DNA of 32,716 nucleotides from CAVDHB01 sp963608705. Its GTDB lineage: Bacteria; Bacteroidota; Bacteroidia; Bacteroidales; Bacteroidaceae. The DNA lies in NCBI GenBank assembly GCA_963608705.1, contig CAVDHB010000003.1:1-32716 (forward strand). The letters are read 5' to 3'. Shown piece after piece: positions 1 to 8,202 of the stretch; position 1 is the stretch's first letter; every line of letters begins with the position of its first letter. The translations under genes were made by a program, and so were the position numbers. The notes beneath the pieces are model-generated. The model saw only the letters and a program-made list of their open reading frames with translations, did no database searches and was not told where the DNA came from.

Positions 1-179
1 GATGTTGAAACTTTATGCAAATATACAACGATTAAATAATATACAATGATTATCCGCAAACATACCACTCTCCCGTCTTGCACGTTGCTATATAACTACT
101 GTGGCAACGTAAATCGGCTTCAATATATTCCCCTCACTCGCAATATCGGATAAGCCTTTATTGGTTTGTGAAGTCCTTG

Positions 180-294
180 CTCAAGACATTACTAAGTCTC
201 TGCTCAAGACATTACTAGGTTACCGCTTAAGACTTTACTAGGTTTGGCCTCAAGACATTACTAGGTTTGGCCTTAAGACATTACTAGGTTTAAA
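180..294. repeat. 23-bp tandem repeat, five copies
   Basis: Five head-to-tail units start at 180, 203, 226, 249 and 272, an exact 23-bp period. The consensus is roughly CTCAAGACATTACTAGGTTT plus GGC. A further diverged unit (CTCAAGAGATTACTAGGTTT) starts at 384, with weaker matches at 361 and 407. There are no unique spacers, so it is not a CRISPR array. The period is not a multiple of three, so the repeats do not encode a repeated peptide. The function is unknown; protein-binding iterons or replication slippage are both possible. Confidence 0.85.
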
Positions 295-533
295 ATCAAT
301 GTTTTTAAAAGTTTTGTAGTGTTTAATACTTTCTATTTCTGCGAGATAGAAGATTCTTAGTTCAAGATATTGAAAAGTACTTGCTCAAGAGATTACTAGG
401 TTTGCGTTCATGGCTTTGCCAAGTCTGAACCTATAGATGTTATAAAACGAGAAATTTCCTATTGATAAATAGACACGATTATCCTCAAAAATACTACTAT
501 CTTGCACGTTGCAATATAACGACTATACTAGTA

Positions 534-555
534 GAGACGCGATTCATCGCGTCTC
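534..555. repeat. 22-bp dispersed palindrome, copy 1
   Basis: GAGACGCGAT-TC-ATCGCGTCTC, a perfect 10-bp inverted repeat. It is followed at 556-572 by a degenerate half (ATTCATCGCATCTCT). The same palindrome occurs at 31592-31615 (with longer arms) and 31758-31779. This copy lies about 50 bp beyond the stop of the leftward acyl-CoA synthetase gene, so it may form a 3'-end hairpin for that transcript. Confidence 0.85.
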
Positions 556-603
556 CATTCATCGCATCTCTATCTAAACAATGTACAATTGCGGATAATC
601 CTA

Positions 604-2271
604 TCATACATTCCCGTCCGTGTACTTGAATCGTTTGATGGACTTCTTGGGCGTCTTCTCAAACTCTTCTTTCATGATTTTCACGGCGGAAATCTGGGCG
701 AAGCCCGGAAGGAAGCTGTTCACTTCTTTGCGATGGGCTTCCATGACATTTTGGATGTCCGTATCGGACAGTCCCATGGAACGGGCTTCTTCCATGTCGG
801 GATGGATAAGTGCCACTAAGCGTTCCTCTTTCTGGATGACCAGGCTCTCGCTCACCATGACCATGGCGTTCAGCTTGTCTTCTATTTCCTCCGGATAGAT
901 GTTCTGTCCGCTGGCTCCTAACAGCATGTTCTTGCTTCTGCCCTTGATGGTGATATTGCCTTCTGCGTCCATGACACCGAGGTCTCCCGTGTGGTACCAA
1001 CCGTCTTGGTCGATGGTCTCCGCAGTCAGTTCGGAAGCCTTGTAGTAACCTTTCATCACATTGGGACCCTTGGCCAATATCTCTCCCGGAATCTCCGCAG
1101 GATGAGGCGAGTCGATGCGCACTTCCATATTTAGGGCCGGTCTTCCGCAGCTGCCGGGCTTGAAGGTCTTGTAGTCCGCATAACTGATGATGGGAGCGCA
1201 TTCTGTGGCGCCGTAGCCCACGGTGTAGGGGAAGCCTATGTAGTGGAGGAACATTTCTACCTCCGTGTTCAGTGCGGCTCCTCCGATGATGACTTCGTAG
1301 AACTCGCCTCCCAGGGCTTTGGTCAGTCCGTCTCTTATCTTTTGTTTGATTTTTTCGCCGATAATGGGCAGTCGCATCATGATGCGGACTTTGCGGGTGG
1401 CAAGAATCGGGAAGATACGTTTGCGTATTATCTTCTCAATGATAAGGGGGACTGTGATGATGATTTTGGGTTTTACTTTTTGGAAAGCGTCCAGGACAAT
1501 GCATGGGCTGGGCACTCTTGTCAGGAAATACACGTGCGCTCCCGTAATGAACTCGTAGCACACTTCAAACTGCAGTCCGTACATGTGTGCCATGGGAAGC
1601 ATGGACAGCACAGGGGACTCCGCTTTGAGTGGAATGGCCTGGCAGGCGAACTCGTAATTGGACAGCAAGGCCCGGTAGGGTATCATGACTCCTTTGGCGT
1701 AGCCTGTGGAGCCGCTCGTGTAGTTGATGAGTGCGATGTCCTCTGGGTCTTCCTCCTGGAATGACAGGTGGTGAGTGCGGAAGTTCATGGGGAATTTCCG
1801 TCCGAACAGTTCGTTCAGATGCAGCCGGGCGAAAGTCAGTTTCTCTGTGCGTGAGAGCAGGAGGGAATAGTCTTCTATGTGGATGACCCCCTCCAAGTCA
1901 GGCATTTGCTCTCCGTCCAGTCTTTCCCATATCTTAGTGTTCGTGAAGAATAGCCTACAGCCGCTTTCACGCACAATGTTATACACTTGCTCCGTGTTGA
2001 ACTCGTGCAAAATGGGCACGGCTATCGCCCCGTAAGTCAGAATGGCAAAGAAGGCACTCGCCCATAGGGAGGAGTTCTTGTCGCACAGGGCGATACGGTC
2101 TCCCTTGTGGATGCCGCACTCCTCGAAGAGGATGTGGAGCTTCTCAATCTTACGGGCTACATCTTTGTATTGTAAAGTGCTGGTGCCATAGTCCGTGAAA
2201 GCGTTCAAGTCCCAGTGTTTTTTCAGGGAGTTTTCAATCAGTTTGAGGTAACTTTCTTTTCCTGTTTCCAT
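604..2271 (-). CDS. AMP-dependent long-chain acyl-CoA synthetase (FadD-like)
   Basis: A 555-residue adenylate-forming enzyme, expected to activate a fatty or other carboxylic acid to an acyl-AMP and then an acyl-CoA. The family motifs are present in order: the phosphate-binding loop YTSGSTGYAKGV near residues 184-195, YGATE near 353-357, the TGD core motif near 428-430, and the C-terminal lysine region KTPKKSIKR near 539-547 that supplies the adenylation lysine. Length is normal for the family. It is cytosolic or membrane-peripheral, with no signal peptide. It is the last gene of a leftward unit with yggS 34 bp upstream. Substrate chain length cannot be read from the sequence; other acid:CoA or acid:ACP ligases are possible. 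Confidence 0.9.
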   Translation of the reverse strand: METGKESYLKLIENSLKKHWDLNAFTDYGTSTLQYKDVARKIEKLHILFEECGIHKGDRIALCDKNSSLWASAFFAILTYGAIAVPILHEFNTEQVYNIVRESGCRLFFTNTKIWERLDGEQMPDLEGVIHIEDYSLLLSRTEKLTFARLHLNELFGRKFPMNFRTHHLSFQEEDPEDIALINYTSGSTGYAKGVMIPYRALLSNYEFACQAIPLKAESPVLSMLPMAHMYGLQFEVCYEFITGAHVYFLTRVPSPCIVLDAFQKVKPKIIITVPLIIEKIIRKRIFPILATRKVRIMMRLPIIGEKIKQKIRDGLTKALGGEFYEVIIGGAALNTEVEMFLHYIGFPYTVGYGATECAPIISYADYKTFKPGSCGRPALNMEVRIDSPHPAEIPGEILAKGPNVMKGYYKASELTAETIDQDGWYHTGDLGVMDAEGNITIKGRSKNMLLGASGQNIYPEEIEDKLNAMVMVSESLVIQKEERLVALIHPDMEEARSMGLSDTDIQNVMEAHRKEVNSFLPGFAQISAVKIMKEEFEKTPKKSIKRFKYTDGNV

Positions 2272-2305
2272 GGCTTGGGGTGATGTAAGATGGTTTGTGG
2301 TCGGA

Positions 2306-2977
2306 CTAATAGACTCTTTCTCCGAAAATCTTCGTTCCTATGCGTACCATCGTGGGGTTTTCTTTCAAGGCAATCTCATAGTCGTGAGTCATGCCGTAGG
2401 AACGTTCCTTGAAGTAGGGTGCGTCCGCGAAATAAGTTTGTTTGGCATAGTCAAAGAAGTCATGCGCTTTTTTGAAGTCGGCCTGGATGCGCTCGGCGTC
2501 ATCTGTGTGAGAGGCCATTGTCATGATTCCCGCTATCTGTACGTGTGTCAGTGTCTTCCACTGGCCTTCTTTCAGCAAGTTGTCACAGTCTTGCCGGGAA
2601 AATCCGTATTTGGTGGCTTCCTCTGCGATGTGCAATTCCAAGAGGCAGGCTATCACTCGGTTGTGTTTCGCCGCCTGTTTGTCTATCTCTTTCAGCAGTT
2701 TCCATGAGTCTACCGCATGGATGAGGGAGATGTAAGGTGCGATGTATTTCACCTTGTTGGTTTGCAGATGCCCGATGAAATGCCATTCGATGTCTTGAGG
2801 CAAAGTCTTGTGCTTGGGTTCCAATTCCTGCACATGGCTTTCCCCGAATACACGTTGTCCCGCATCGTAAGCTTCTTGTACGGCCTCGGCGGGATGGAAT
2901 TTAGAAACAGCCACCAAGCGGGTGCCTTGGGGCAGTTCCGCTGTGATGGCTTTTATTTCTTCCGCTATACGGTTCAT
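2306..2977 (-). CDS. yggS: YggS/PLPBP family pyridoxal-phosphate homeostasis protein
   Basis: A 223-residue single-domain PLP-binding protein of the alanine-racemase-N fold. The PLP lysine is K26 in AVSKFH, followed by the family segments VFGESHVQE, WHFIGHLQTNK, SYGMTHDYEIAL and VRIGTKIFGERVY. YggS proteins bind PLP and affect vitamin B6 and amino-acid homeostasis without a known catalytic reaction. The start codon overlaps the stop of the upstream DUF4494 gene by 4 bp, so the two are probably translationally coupled. Confidence 0.95.
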   Translation of the reverse strand: MNRIAEEIKAITAELPQGTRLVAVSKFHPAEAVQEAYDAGQRVFGESHVQELEPKHKTLPQDIEWHFIGHLQTNKVKYIAPYISLIHAVDSWKLLKEIDKQAAKHNRVIACLLELHIAEEATKYGFSRQDCDNLLKEGQWKTLTHVQIAGIMTMASHTDDAERIQADFKKAHDFFDYAKQTYFADAPYFKERSYGMTHDYEIALKENPTMVRIGTKIFGERVY

Positions 2978-3480
2978 TTCGTTTCAGGTGCTTCTTGCGC
3001 TTTAGCCGCGTCGGGGAATTCTGGTTTCTCGTCAGCTTCCACACCGTAAGGATAGACATCCATGATAGGTGTCTCTGCCACGGAGGCGATGCTATAGTCA
3101 GAGAGTGTGCCTTTCATGCCCTCGTCCAATTTCTTCACTGCGTCATGCAGGTCTGCGGCTTGTACCAACATATTGGAAGCGGTTTTCTTTTCTTTTCCGC
3201 TTTTCTCGTCGATGGTGATGAAATAGACCTTGCATTTGAACCAGCGGTCGGCTGCTTCCTCCGCAGAGTCGAACAGCTCGGAATAGTTGGCGCGGCGAAT
3301 GTCGCTGACCGTGAATTCTCCACTGATGAAAGGTTTCATCTCTTCGATGATGCGTGATTCAGCTTCTGTAAAGTTAAGTGCGTCCACCAAATACGGTTCT
3401 GTCACTTTTTTTACCAATCCGCTTTCGAGTGTCTTCTCATATCTGATTTTGCACTCGAACCAAGTGTGCATAATGCTCAT
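2974..3480 (-). CDS. DUF4494 domain protein, function unknown
   Basis: A 168-residue soluble protein that matches the Bacteroidetes DUF4494 family as I recall it (WFECKIRYEKT near the N-terminus, then WFKCKVYFITIDEKSGKEKK in the middle). No signal peptide, membrane segment or catalytic motif is visible. The C-terminal 30 residues are charged and low-complexity (ADEKPEFPDAAKAQEAPETK), probably disordered. The start could be M1 or M4 (MHTWFEC). It is the first gene of the unit with yggS and the acyl-CoA synthetase, behind the promoter at 3511-3541. The paired WF-C-K segments suggest an internal duplication. Confidence 0.85.
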   Translation of the reverse strand: MSIMHTWFECKIRYEKTLESGLVKKVTEPYLVDALNFTEAESRIIEEMKPFISGEFTVSDIRRANYSELFDSAEEAADRWFKCKVYFITIDEKSGKEKKTASNMLVQAADLHDAVKKLDEGMKGTLSDYSIASVAETPIMDVYPYGVEADEKPEFPDAAKAQEAPETK

Positions 3481-3510
3481 TTCTTTCTATTGTTTAGTTG
3501 TTCAGAGGCG

Positions 3511-3541
3511 CAAAGATAGCTAAATTCGGGGGGAACACAAA
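3511..3541 (-). promoter_or_regulatory. Bacteroidetes-type promoter for the DUF4494-yggS-acyl-CoA synthetase unit
   Basis: Read on the minus strand: -33 TTTG at 3541-3538, a 19-bp gap, then -7 TATCTTTG at 3518-3511. This fits the TTTG / TAnnTTTG consensus of the primary sigma factor in this phylum. It lies about 30 bp upstream of the DUF4494 start. Confidence 0.75.
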
Positions 3542-3586
3542 GGGTTTCCCATTGGAAAATCTTTAGCTTTTCTAAAATTACGTCTT

Positions 3587-4324
3587 TTAAAGTTGATGCA
3601 GGAAGTCGCCTGCTTCCTCCAGCGTGTTCAATTTTCCCACGTCCATCAGCTTCAAGTCTTTCTGAGGATAGCCGTAGATGCGATAGTCCTTGCAATTGGC
3701 CAGGTAAAAGTCGATGATGGAGAAGGTGTCGTCCCATTTGTCCATGGGGGATACCAACGTGGGGGAGAACAGATGGATGCCGGAGAATGCGTATTTTCGG
3801 CAATTGTGTACATCCAAGTCCTTGTAAGGAGATTTCACCTCTCCCGTAGCGATGTTCGTCCAGCCTACAAGCCGGTTCTCTTCGTTGAACAGGAGGTAGC
3901 GTTGGGTCTTCCGTTCGCTGACTAACAATGCGGCGTCTGCGTGCCGGTGCGTCTCATAGAAGTCGCGTAAGCGTGCGTTGCTGAGAATGTCTACATTGTG
4001 GATGAGGACAGGTTCTTCCGCATGGTCTTTCCATATCAAAGGGGCGGCGTGTTTCAACCCTCCACCTGTGTTCAGCAGTTTCTTCCGTTCGTCGCTTAGC
4101 TGGATGCGTAAGGGGCTGAAATCGTGTGTGCGTACATAATCCTCTATCATGTCGGCAAAGTGGTGGATGTTGATGGTCACGTCTTGGAATCCTTCTTGTC
4201 TCAGCTTCTCCAACACGTGCCAGAGCAAAGGCTGGTTGTCTACCTTTATCAGCGCTTTCGGACAATGGTCGGTCAATGGACGAAGGCGGGTACCCAGTCC
4301 TGCCGAGAATATCATAGCTTTCAT
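3587..4324 (-). CDS. MurU-like sugar-phosphate nucleotidyltransferase
   Basis: A 245-residue nucleotidyltransferase of the RmlA/MurU type. The N-terminal signature AGLGTRLRPLTDHCPKAL (residues 8-25) binds the nucleotide; LNTGGGL follows near residue 89 and HNVD near 109-112 supplies the metal-binding aspartate. It should join a sugar 1-phosphate to an NTP. MurU in Pseudomonas makes UDP-MurNAc from MurNAc-1-phosphate after the kinase AmgK. Here the gene start overlaps the AmgK-like gene stop by 4 bp (ATGA), which is the main reason to prefer a MurU-like role over glucose- or mannose-1-phosphate. The exact sugar is inferred, not shown. It is the last gene of the leftward recycling operon. Confidence 0.85.
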   Translation of the reverse strand: MKAMIFSAGLGTRLRPLTDHCPKALIKVDNQPLLWHVLEKLRQEGFQDVTINIHHFADMIEDYVRTHDFSPLRIQLSDERKKLLNTGGGLKHAAPLIWKDHAEEPVLIHNVDILSNARLRDFYETHRHADAALLVSERKTQRYLLFNEENRLVGWTNIATGEVKSPYKDLDVHNCRKYAFSGIHLFSPTLVSPMDKWDDTFSIIDFYLANCKDYRIYGYPQKDLKLMDVGKLNTLEEAGDFLHQL

Positions 4325-5805
4325 TTGGTTTCCAGTGTTTGGTGGATATGTTGTTCACGGTGGCAGATTTCCACTTCTACTCCGTATTTCTCATGGATAT
4401 GTTCGGCTGTGTGCTGTGCGCTGTACACGGAGCGATGTTGTCCGCCCGTGCAGCCGAAGGAAATCATCAAGTCGGTGAAGCCCCGTTGGAGGAAACGTTC
4501 CACATGGTGGTCCACTATCTTGTACACACTGTCGAGAAACGTCAGAATCTCCCCGTCATTCTCCAGAAAGCGGATGACAGGCTCGTCCAGTCCTGTGAGC
4601 TTTTTGTAGGGTTCGTACCGTCCGGGATTGTGTGTGGAACGGCAGTCGAACACATAGCCTCCTCCGTTGCCGCTGTGGTCTTCCGGGATGCCTTTGTGGA
4701 AGGAGAAACTGAACACGCGGACTTTCAATGGCCCTTTTCCGTCATACTTGGAATGGGTGGCTGGTCCGTCTGCATGAGGTGTTTCCTGAGAAGCGAACTG
4801 CGGAAGTTCTGTCAGTCGTTGCAGCAGTTCCATGAGATAAGGGAAACGGCGGATGGGAGACTGGAGAAGATGGCGCAGGTTGTCAATTGCAGGGGGGATG
4901 CTGTGCAGGAAATGCGGCTTTCGCTCGAAGTAACCGCGGAATCCGTAGGCACCTAATACCTGCAAAAGCCGGAACAGCACAAACACGTCCAGACGGCGAC
5001 GGAAGTCGCTTTCCTTGATATAGGTGTAATTACCTAATTTGCTTAAGTAAATGTCTATGAGTTTGTTCCGAAGTTCTGGCGAGTATCTTGCCGAAGCCTG
5101 CCACAGGAAGGATGCCACATCGTAATAGATAGGTCCTTTCCTGCCTCCTTGAAAGTCGATGAAAGCGATTTCGCCAGACGGTTTTACCATCACGTTGCGT
5201 GCCTGGAAGTCACGGTACATGAACGTGTCTGACTTCTTTTCTAACAATTCGTTTGCTAACATTTGGAAGTTGGCTTCCAGTTTTATTTCGTGGAAGTCCA
5301 TCTCCGTGGCTTTCAGAAAGCAGTATTTGAAATAGTTCAAATCAAACAGCACGTTGGTGCGGTCTAATTCCGGCTGTGGGTAGCACTGGTTGAAATCCAG
5401 ATGTACTGCCCCTCTGTATTGCAAGTCTGGCAGAAGAGAGATGGTGTCCGCCAGCCATTGTTGTTCTTGTACGTTGTAGCGTCCGCCTGCTTCCCTTCCC
5501 TTTTTCAGCAAATCGAAAAGGGTCTGTTCGCCCAGGTCTTCCTGAAGGTATTGCAGTCCGTCTTCCGATACGGCATAGACCGTCGGCACAGGCAGTCGCT
5601 CTTCCTGGAATTTGTTGGCCAGGTAGACAAAGGCGTGGTTCTCTTCTTTAGAGGTGCCTTCCACGCCAATCATCGTGTGTGGTGTGACTCCTTCGGGGGA
5701 AGTGAGTCTGTAGTAAATGCGGTTGCTGCCAGAGATGGGCAACGGTTCCACAGAGGCAGGAGCGGTTCCTGTGTATTTTGTGTAGAGTGTGCGAATCAGT
5801 TTCAT
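4321..5805 (-). CDS. AmgK-like sugar kinase fused to a RapZ C-terminal domain
   Basis: A 494-residue two-domain protein. Residues 1 to about 335 are an aminoglycoside-phosphotransferase-fold kinase: YRDFQARNVMV (197-207) carries the catalytic Asp199, and FIDFQGG (215-221) carries the metal-binding Asp. AmgK enzymes of this fold phosphorylate MurNAc and GlcNAc at C1. Residues about 361-485 match the C-terminal domain of the RNase adaptor RapZ, with GCTGGQHRSVY at 451-461 (E. coli has GCTGGKHRSVY). In E. coli that domain senses glucosamine-6-phosphate and binds small RNAs. The linker at 336-358 is low-complexity. The fusion suggests that anomeric sugar phosphorylation is linked to amino-sugar-phosphate sensing; RNA binding is not implied. 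It sits 8 bp after the epimerase gene and overlaps the MurU-like gene. Confidence 0.88.
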   Translation of the reverse strand: MKLIRTLYTKYTGTAPASVEPLPISGSNRIYYRLTSPEGVTPHTMIGVEGTSKEENHAFVYLANKFQEERLPVPTVYAVSEDGLQYLQEDLGEQTLFDLLKKGREAGGRYNVQEQQWLADTISLLPDLQYRGAVHLDFNQCYPQPELDRTNVLFDLNYFKYCFLKATEMDFHEIKLEANFQMLANELLEKKSDTFMYRDFQARNVMVKPSGEIAFIDFQGGRKGPIYYDVASFLWQASARYSPELRNKLIDIYLSKLGNYTYIKESDFRRRLDVFVLFRLLQVLGAYGFRGYFERKPHFLHSIPPAIDNLRHLLQSPIRRFPYLMELLQRLTELPQFASQETPHADGPATHSKYDGKGPLKVRVFSFSFHKGIPEDHSGNGGGYVFDCRSTHNPGRYEPYKKLTGLDEPVIRFLENDGEILTFLDSVYKIVDHHVERFLQRGFTDLMISFGCTGGQHRSVYSAQHTAEHIHEKYGVEVEICHREQHIHQTLETK

Positions 5806-5813
5806 GAGATGGT

Positions 5814-6968
5814 TTATAGTTTTTTCAGTCCGATGCCGGGTCTGTCATTTAAGGTGATTTTGCCTTTCTTGACCAGCATTCCCTCAAAGCGGTCGTTCTT
5901 GATGAGAAGGTTGCCGTCGAGGTCGGCGAAGTCCATCACAGGCGACAGTTGTGCGGCGGCAGATACGGCGCAGGATGTCTCTGTCATGCAGCCCACCATG
6001 ACTTTCATGCCCAAAGCTCTGGCTAAATTGGCCATTTTATAGGCTTCGAGCATTCCCGTGCATTTCATGAGTTTGATGTTGATGCCACTGACCACGCCTT
6101 TCAAAGGTAGAATGTCTTTTAACCCTTGCACCATCTCGTCGCCGAATACGGGTAAAGGACTGCGTTCCGTAATCCAGGCAATGTCGTCCAGACGGTCTTT
6201 GGCCATGGGCTGTTCCACCATGACCACGCCTTGCTCTTTCAGCCAGTGAATCATGTCGATGGCATATTGCTTGTCTGTCCATCCTTGGTTTACGTCCACG
6301 GTCAGTGGCACGTTGGTGACCTTGCGGACAGACTCAATCATCTCTTTGTCGTGTCCACCTCCTAATTTCACTTTCAGAATGTTGAACTTTCCGTCGCATT
6401 CCTTGGTCTTTTCCACGACTACATCCGGTTTGTCCATGCCGATGGTGTAGGTGGTGGAAGGGCATTTGTCTTTGTTGAAGCCCCAAATCTTGTACCAAGG
6501 TGCCCCTAAGAGCTTTCCAATCAAATCATGCAAAGCGATGTCTACCGCTGCTTTGGCCGGTGTGTGGCCGGGCATCAATTCGTCCAGATAGGTGATGATG
6601 TCTTCCAACTGGAAGGGGTCGCTGAAGCGTGTGAGGTCTACCTTGCGCAAAAACTCGCTTACGGAGGCCACGGTGGAACCAAGGTATTGTGGCATGGAAG
6701 CCTCTCCGTAGCCTGTTACTCCGTCATACTCTATTTCCACTTGCACGTCTGGCGTGGTGGTGCGGGAGTATTCGGCTACGGTAAAGGTGTGCCGTAATTT
6801 CAGTTCGTAAGGGAAGAAAGTGAGTTTCATCTTCTTCCCGCCTTTGGAAGCGGGTGCTTCACGGTTGATATTGAACAGGGAGGGTGTGCTTGCCAGCATT
6901 TTGTCGGGTACGACGGTGGCTGCGATTGCTCCAAGTCCTAATGTCTTTAAGAATTTTCTTCGTTCCAT
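5814..6968 (-). CDS. L-Ala-D/L-Glu-type dipeptide epimerase (enolase superfamily) with twin-arginine leader
   Basis: A muconate-lactonizing subgroup enolase-superfamily enzyme, expected to epimerise the L-Ala-D-Glu dipeptide released from murein. Visible features are the TYTIGMD segment, the catalytic-lysine strand NILKVKLGGG, metal ligands in VDVNQGW, VEQPM and VFGDE, and the second lysine in NIKLMKC. I chose ATG 6968 over the upstream ATG 7034 because it lies 13 bp after the NlpC/P60 stop and begins MERRKFLKTLGLGAIAATVV, a Tat-like n-region and hydrophobic stretch. The longer start would overlap the upstream gene by 53 bp. With the leader the protein is 384 residues. Export by Tat is inferred; whether this organism has a Tat system is not visible here. 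Confidence 0.88.
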   Translation of the reverse strand: MERRKFLKTLGLGAIAATVVPDKMLASTPSLFNINREAPASKGGKKMKLTFFPYELKLRHTFTVAEYSRTTTPDVQVEIEYDGVTGYGEASMPQYLGSTVASVSEFLRKVDLTRFSDPFQLEDIITYLDELMPGHTPAKAAVDIALHDLIGKLLGAPWYKIWGFNKDKCPSTTYTIGMDKPDVVVEKTKECDGKFNILKVKLGGGHDKEMIESVRKVTNVPLTVDVNQGWTDKQYAIDMIHWLKEQGVVMVEQPMAKDRLDDIAWITERSPLPVFGDEMVQGLKDILPLKGVVSGINIKLMKCTGMLEAYKMANLARALGMKVMVGCMTETSCAVSAAAQLSPVMDFADLDGNLLIKNDRFEGMLVKKGKITLNDRPGIGLKKL

Positions 6969-6981
6969 TCTGTCTGATATT

Positions 6982-8199
6982 TCAATGTACCAAGTCCCTG
7001 TCCAGCGGGAGCCGGTAGAGTTTGTTATTACCAATCCATTCGATGCCTGGTGTGCCGATATGGTTCAGTATGTCGCACGCCCAGAGGAAACGGTGGGCGT
7101 TGAATGCGTCATAATAGTCCTTGTCTTCGGGGTCGAGGCTTCCCACGTGTACATAGCCCATGCTGTGGATGAATCGTCCTTTACCTATATATAAGGCCAC
7201 ATGAGAGATACTGGCTTTCTTTCCGTTGGAAGCGGGACTGCCGAAGAAAAGCAGGTCGCCGGGTTGGAAGGTGTGGTAGTCCGTGGAAGGACGCTGTTTG
7301 CCAGTATAAGCCATTTGGGAAGCGTCACGGGCGAGAATCAGTCCATTCAGAAAAGCGCAAGTCTTCACGAATCCGCTGCAGTCCATGCCTTTGGCTGAGG
7401 TGCCTCCCCATAAATAAGGAAAACCGTTCATGGTGTAGGCGGTCTGTATAAGGTGGGGGGCGTCAGGATGACGAGTGCGCATCCACTGTGTTTCCTCCAT
7501 TCCGTCTTTTATGGGCAGATAGGCAGTTCTTCCATCTGGATATTCCACTTCATAGAATTTCTTCTTCTTTCCGAGTAACTTCAGTCTGTTGCCCGCTATT
7601 AAGTCACTGATAATCGGTGAGCTTGTATCGGGGCGTGTGTATCCGTAAGTGGAAAGGGTGGTGACGATGATTTTCTTTGCTTTTATCCAGTTTTCCAACT
7701 CTTCTTTGGTGATCGGCACAATGCTGGTATAGTGTGTCCATCCTAAATAGCCGTCTGCTGACTGGATGTGCCACCAGTTGTTTTTCTCTAACAGACGGAC
7801 GGGTGCGCCTAAAAGTGTTTGTGTGTCCAGGCCACTCATGTAAGACGGACGGCTTCGCATGCAAATTACGGAGAGATTGACCAGTCCGTAAGTCTTTCCG
7901 TGCAAAGCTGTGTCGGGCAAGAGACGGATGCTGTCTTTGTATGCAATCTTCTTTTTTGCCAGTTCTTCCTTTAAAGAAGCATAGGCATGGGGTTGATTGG
8001 TTACTCCTTTTATAATATAGGTAGAAGAATCGGGTGTGGCATTCGCCTTGATCGTGAAAAGCGCTGTTCTTTTGTCAGGGGCATATTGCCGGGTGAGGGC
8101 TGTCAGCACGCTGTCTGTCACCGTGCAAGGCTTTTGCGCCTTGGCGGAAAATGTCATACTGAGCCACAGGCTGGCAGTAAGTATGTAAAATGTCTTCAT
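6982..8199 (-). CDS. Exported NlpC/P60 endopeptidase with SH3-like domains (YkfC-like)
   Basis: A 405-residue protein with an N-terminal signal peptide (MKTFYILTASLWLSMTFSAKAQ, cleavage near 21-22). Bacterial SH3-like segments lie around 100-230 (WWHIQSADGYLGWTHY; FYEVEYPDGRTAYLP). The C-terminal NlpC/P60 domain has Cys274 in GMDCSGFVK, His333 in ISHVALYIG and His345 in FIHSMG as the likely catalytic set. YkfC-type enzymes cut gamma-D-Glu-L-diamino-acid bonds in free murein peptides, releasing L-Ala-D-Glu for the epimerase encoded next. Its order between the EamA transporter (3 bp upstream) and the epimerase supports that assignment. It probably acts in the periplasm. Confidence 0.92.
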   Translation of the reverse strand: MKTFYILTASLWLSMTFSAKAQKPCTVTDSVLTALTRQYAPDKRTALFTIKANATPDSSTYIIKGVTNQPHAYASLKEELAKKKIAYKDSIRLLPDTALHGKTYGLVNLSVICMRSRPSYMSGLDTQTLLGAPVRLLEKNNWWHIQSADGYLGWTHYTSIVPITKEELENWIKAKKIIVTTLSTYGYTRPDTSSPIISDLIAGNRLKLLGKKKKFYEVEYPDGRTAYLPIKDGMEETQWMRTRHPDAPHLIQTAYTMNGFPYLWGGTSAKGMDCSGFVKTCAFLNGLILARDASQMAYTGKQRPSTDYHTFQPGDLLFFGSPASNGKKASISHVALYIGKGRFIHSMGYVHVGSLDPEDKDYYDAFNAHRFLWACDILNHIGTPGIEWIGNNKLYRLPLDRDLVH

Positions 8200-8202
8200 G
8201 GT

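Larger units (their letters stand above)
48..600. repeat. Repeat-rich intergenic block bounded by 12-bp inverted repeats
   Basis: No credible gene is seen in 1-603. The 12-mer GATTATCCGCAA at 48-59 has an exact reverse complement at 589-600, just before the acyl-CoA synthetase stop. Inside, the stretch 48-111 recurs in diverged form at about 477-526 (shared core TTGCACGTTGC, ATATAAC), so there is also a direct repeat. No clear target-site duplication is seen outside the 12-mers (atacaat on the left, ctatcat on the right). It could be a decayed non-autonomous mobile element or a locally duplicated intergenic sequence; the sequence does not decide. Confidence 0.45.

Noticed and set aside
18..25. 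A minus-strand TATATTTG promoter pointing out of the window
   Set aside because: The spacing to the nearest TTG is only 18 bp and the gene it would serve is outside the window.
180..294. CRISPR array
   Set aside because: The repeats are contiguous with no unique spacers, and no cas genes are present.
5814..7034. Upstream ATG at 7034 for the epimerase
   Set aside because: It would overlap the NlpC/P60 gene by 53 bp and place the twin-arginine leader internally. ATG 6968 gives a normal leader and spacing.
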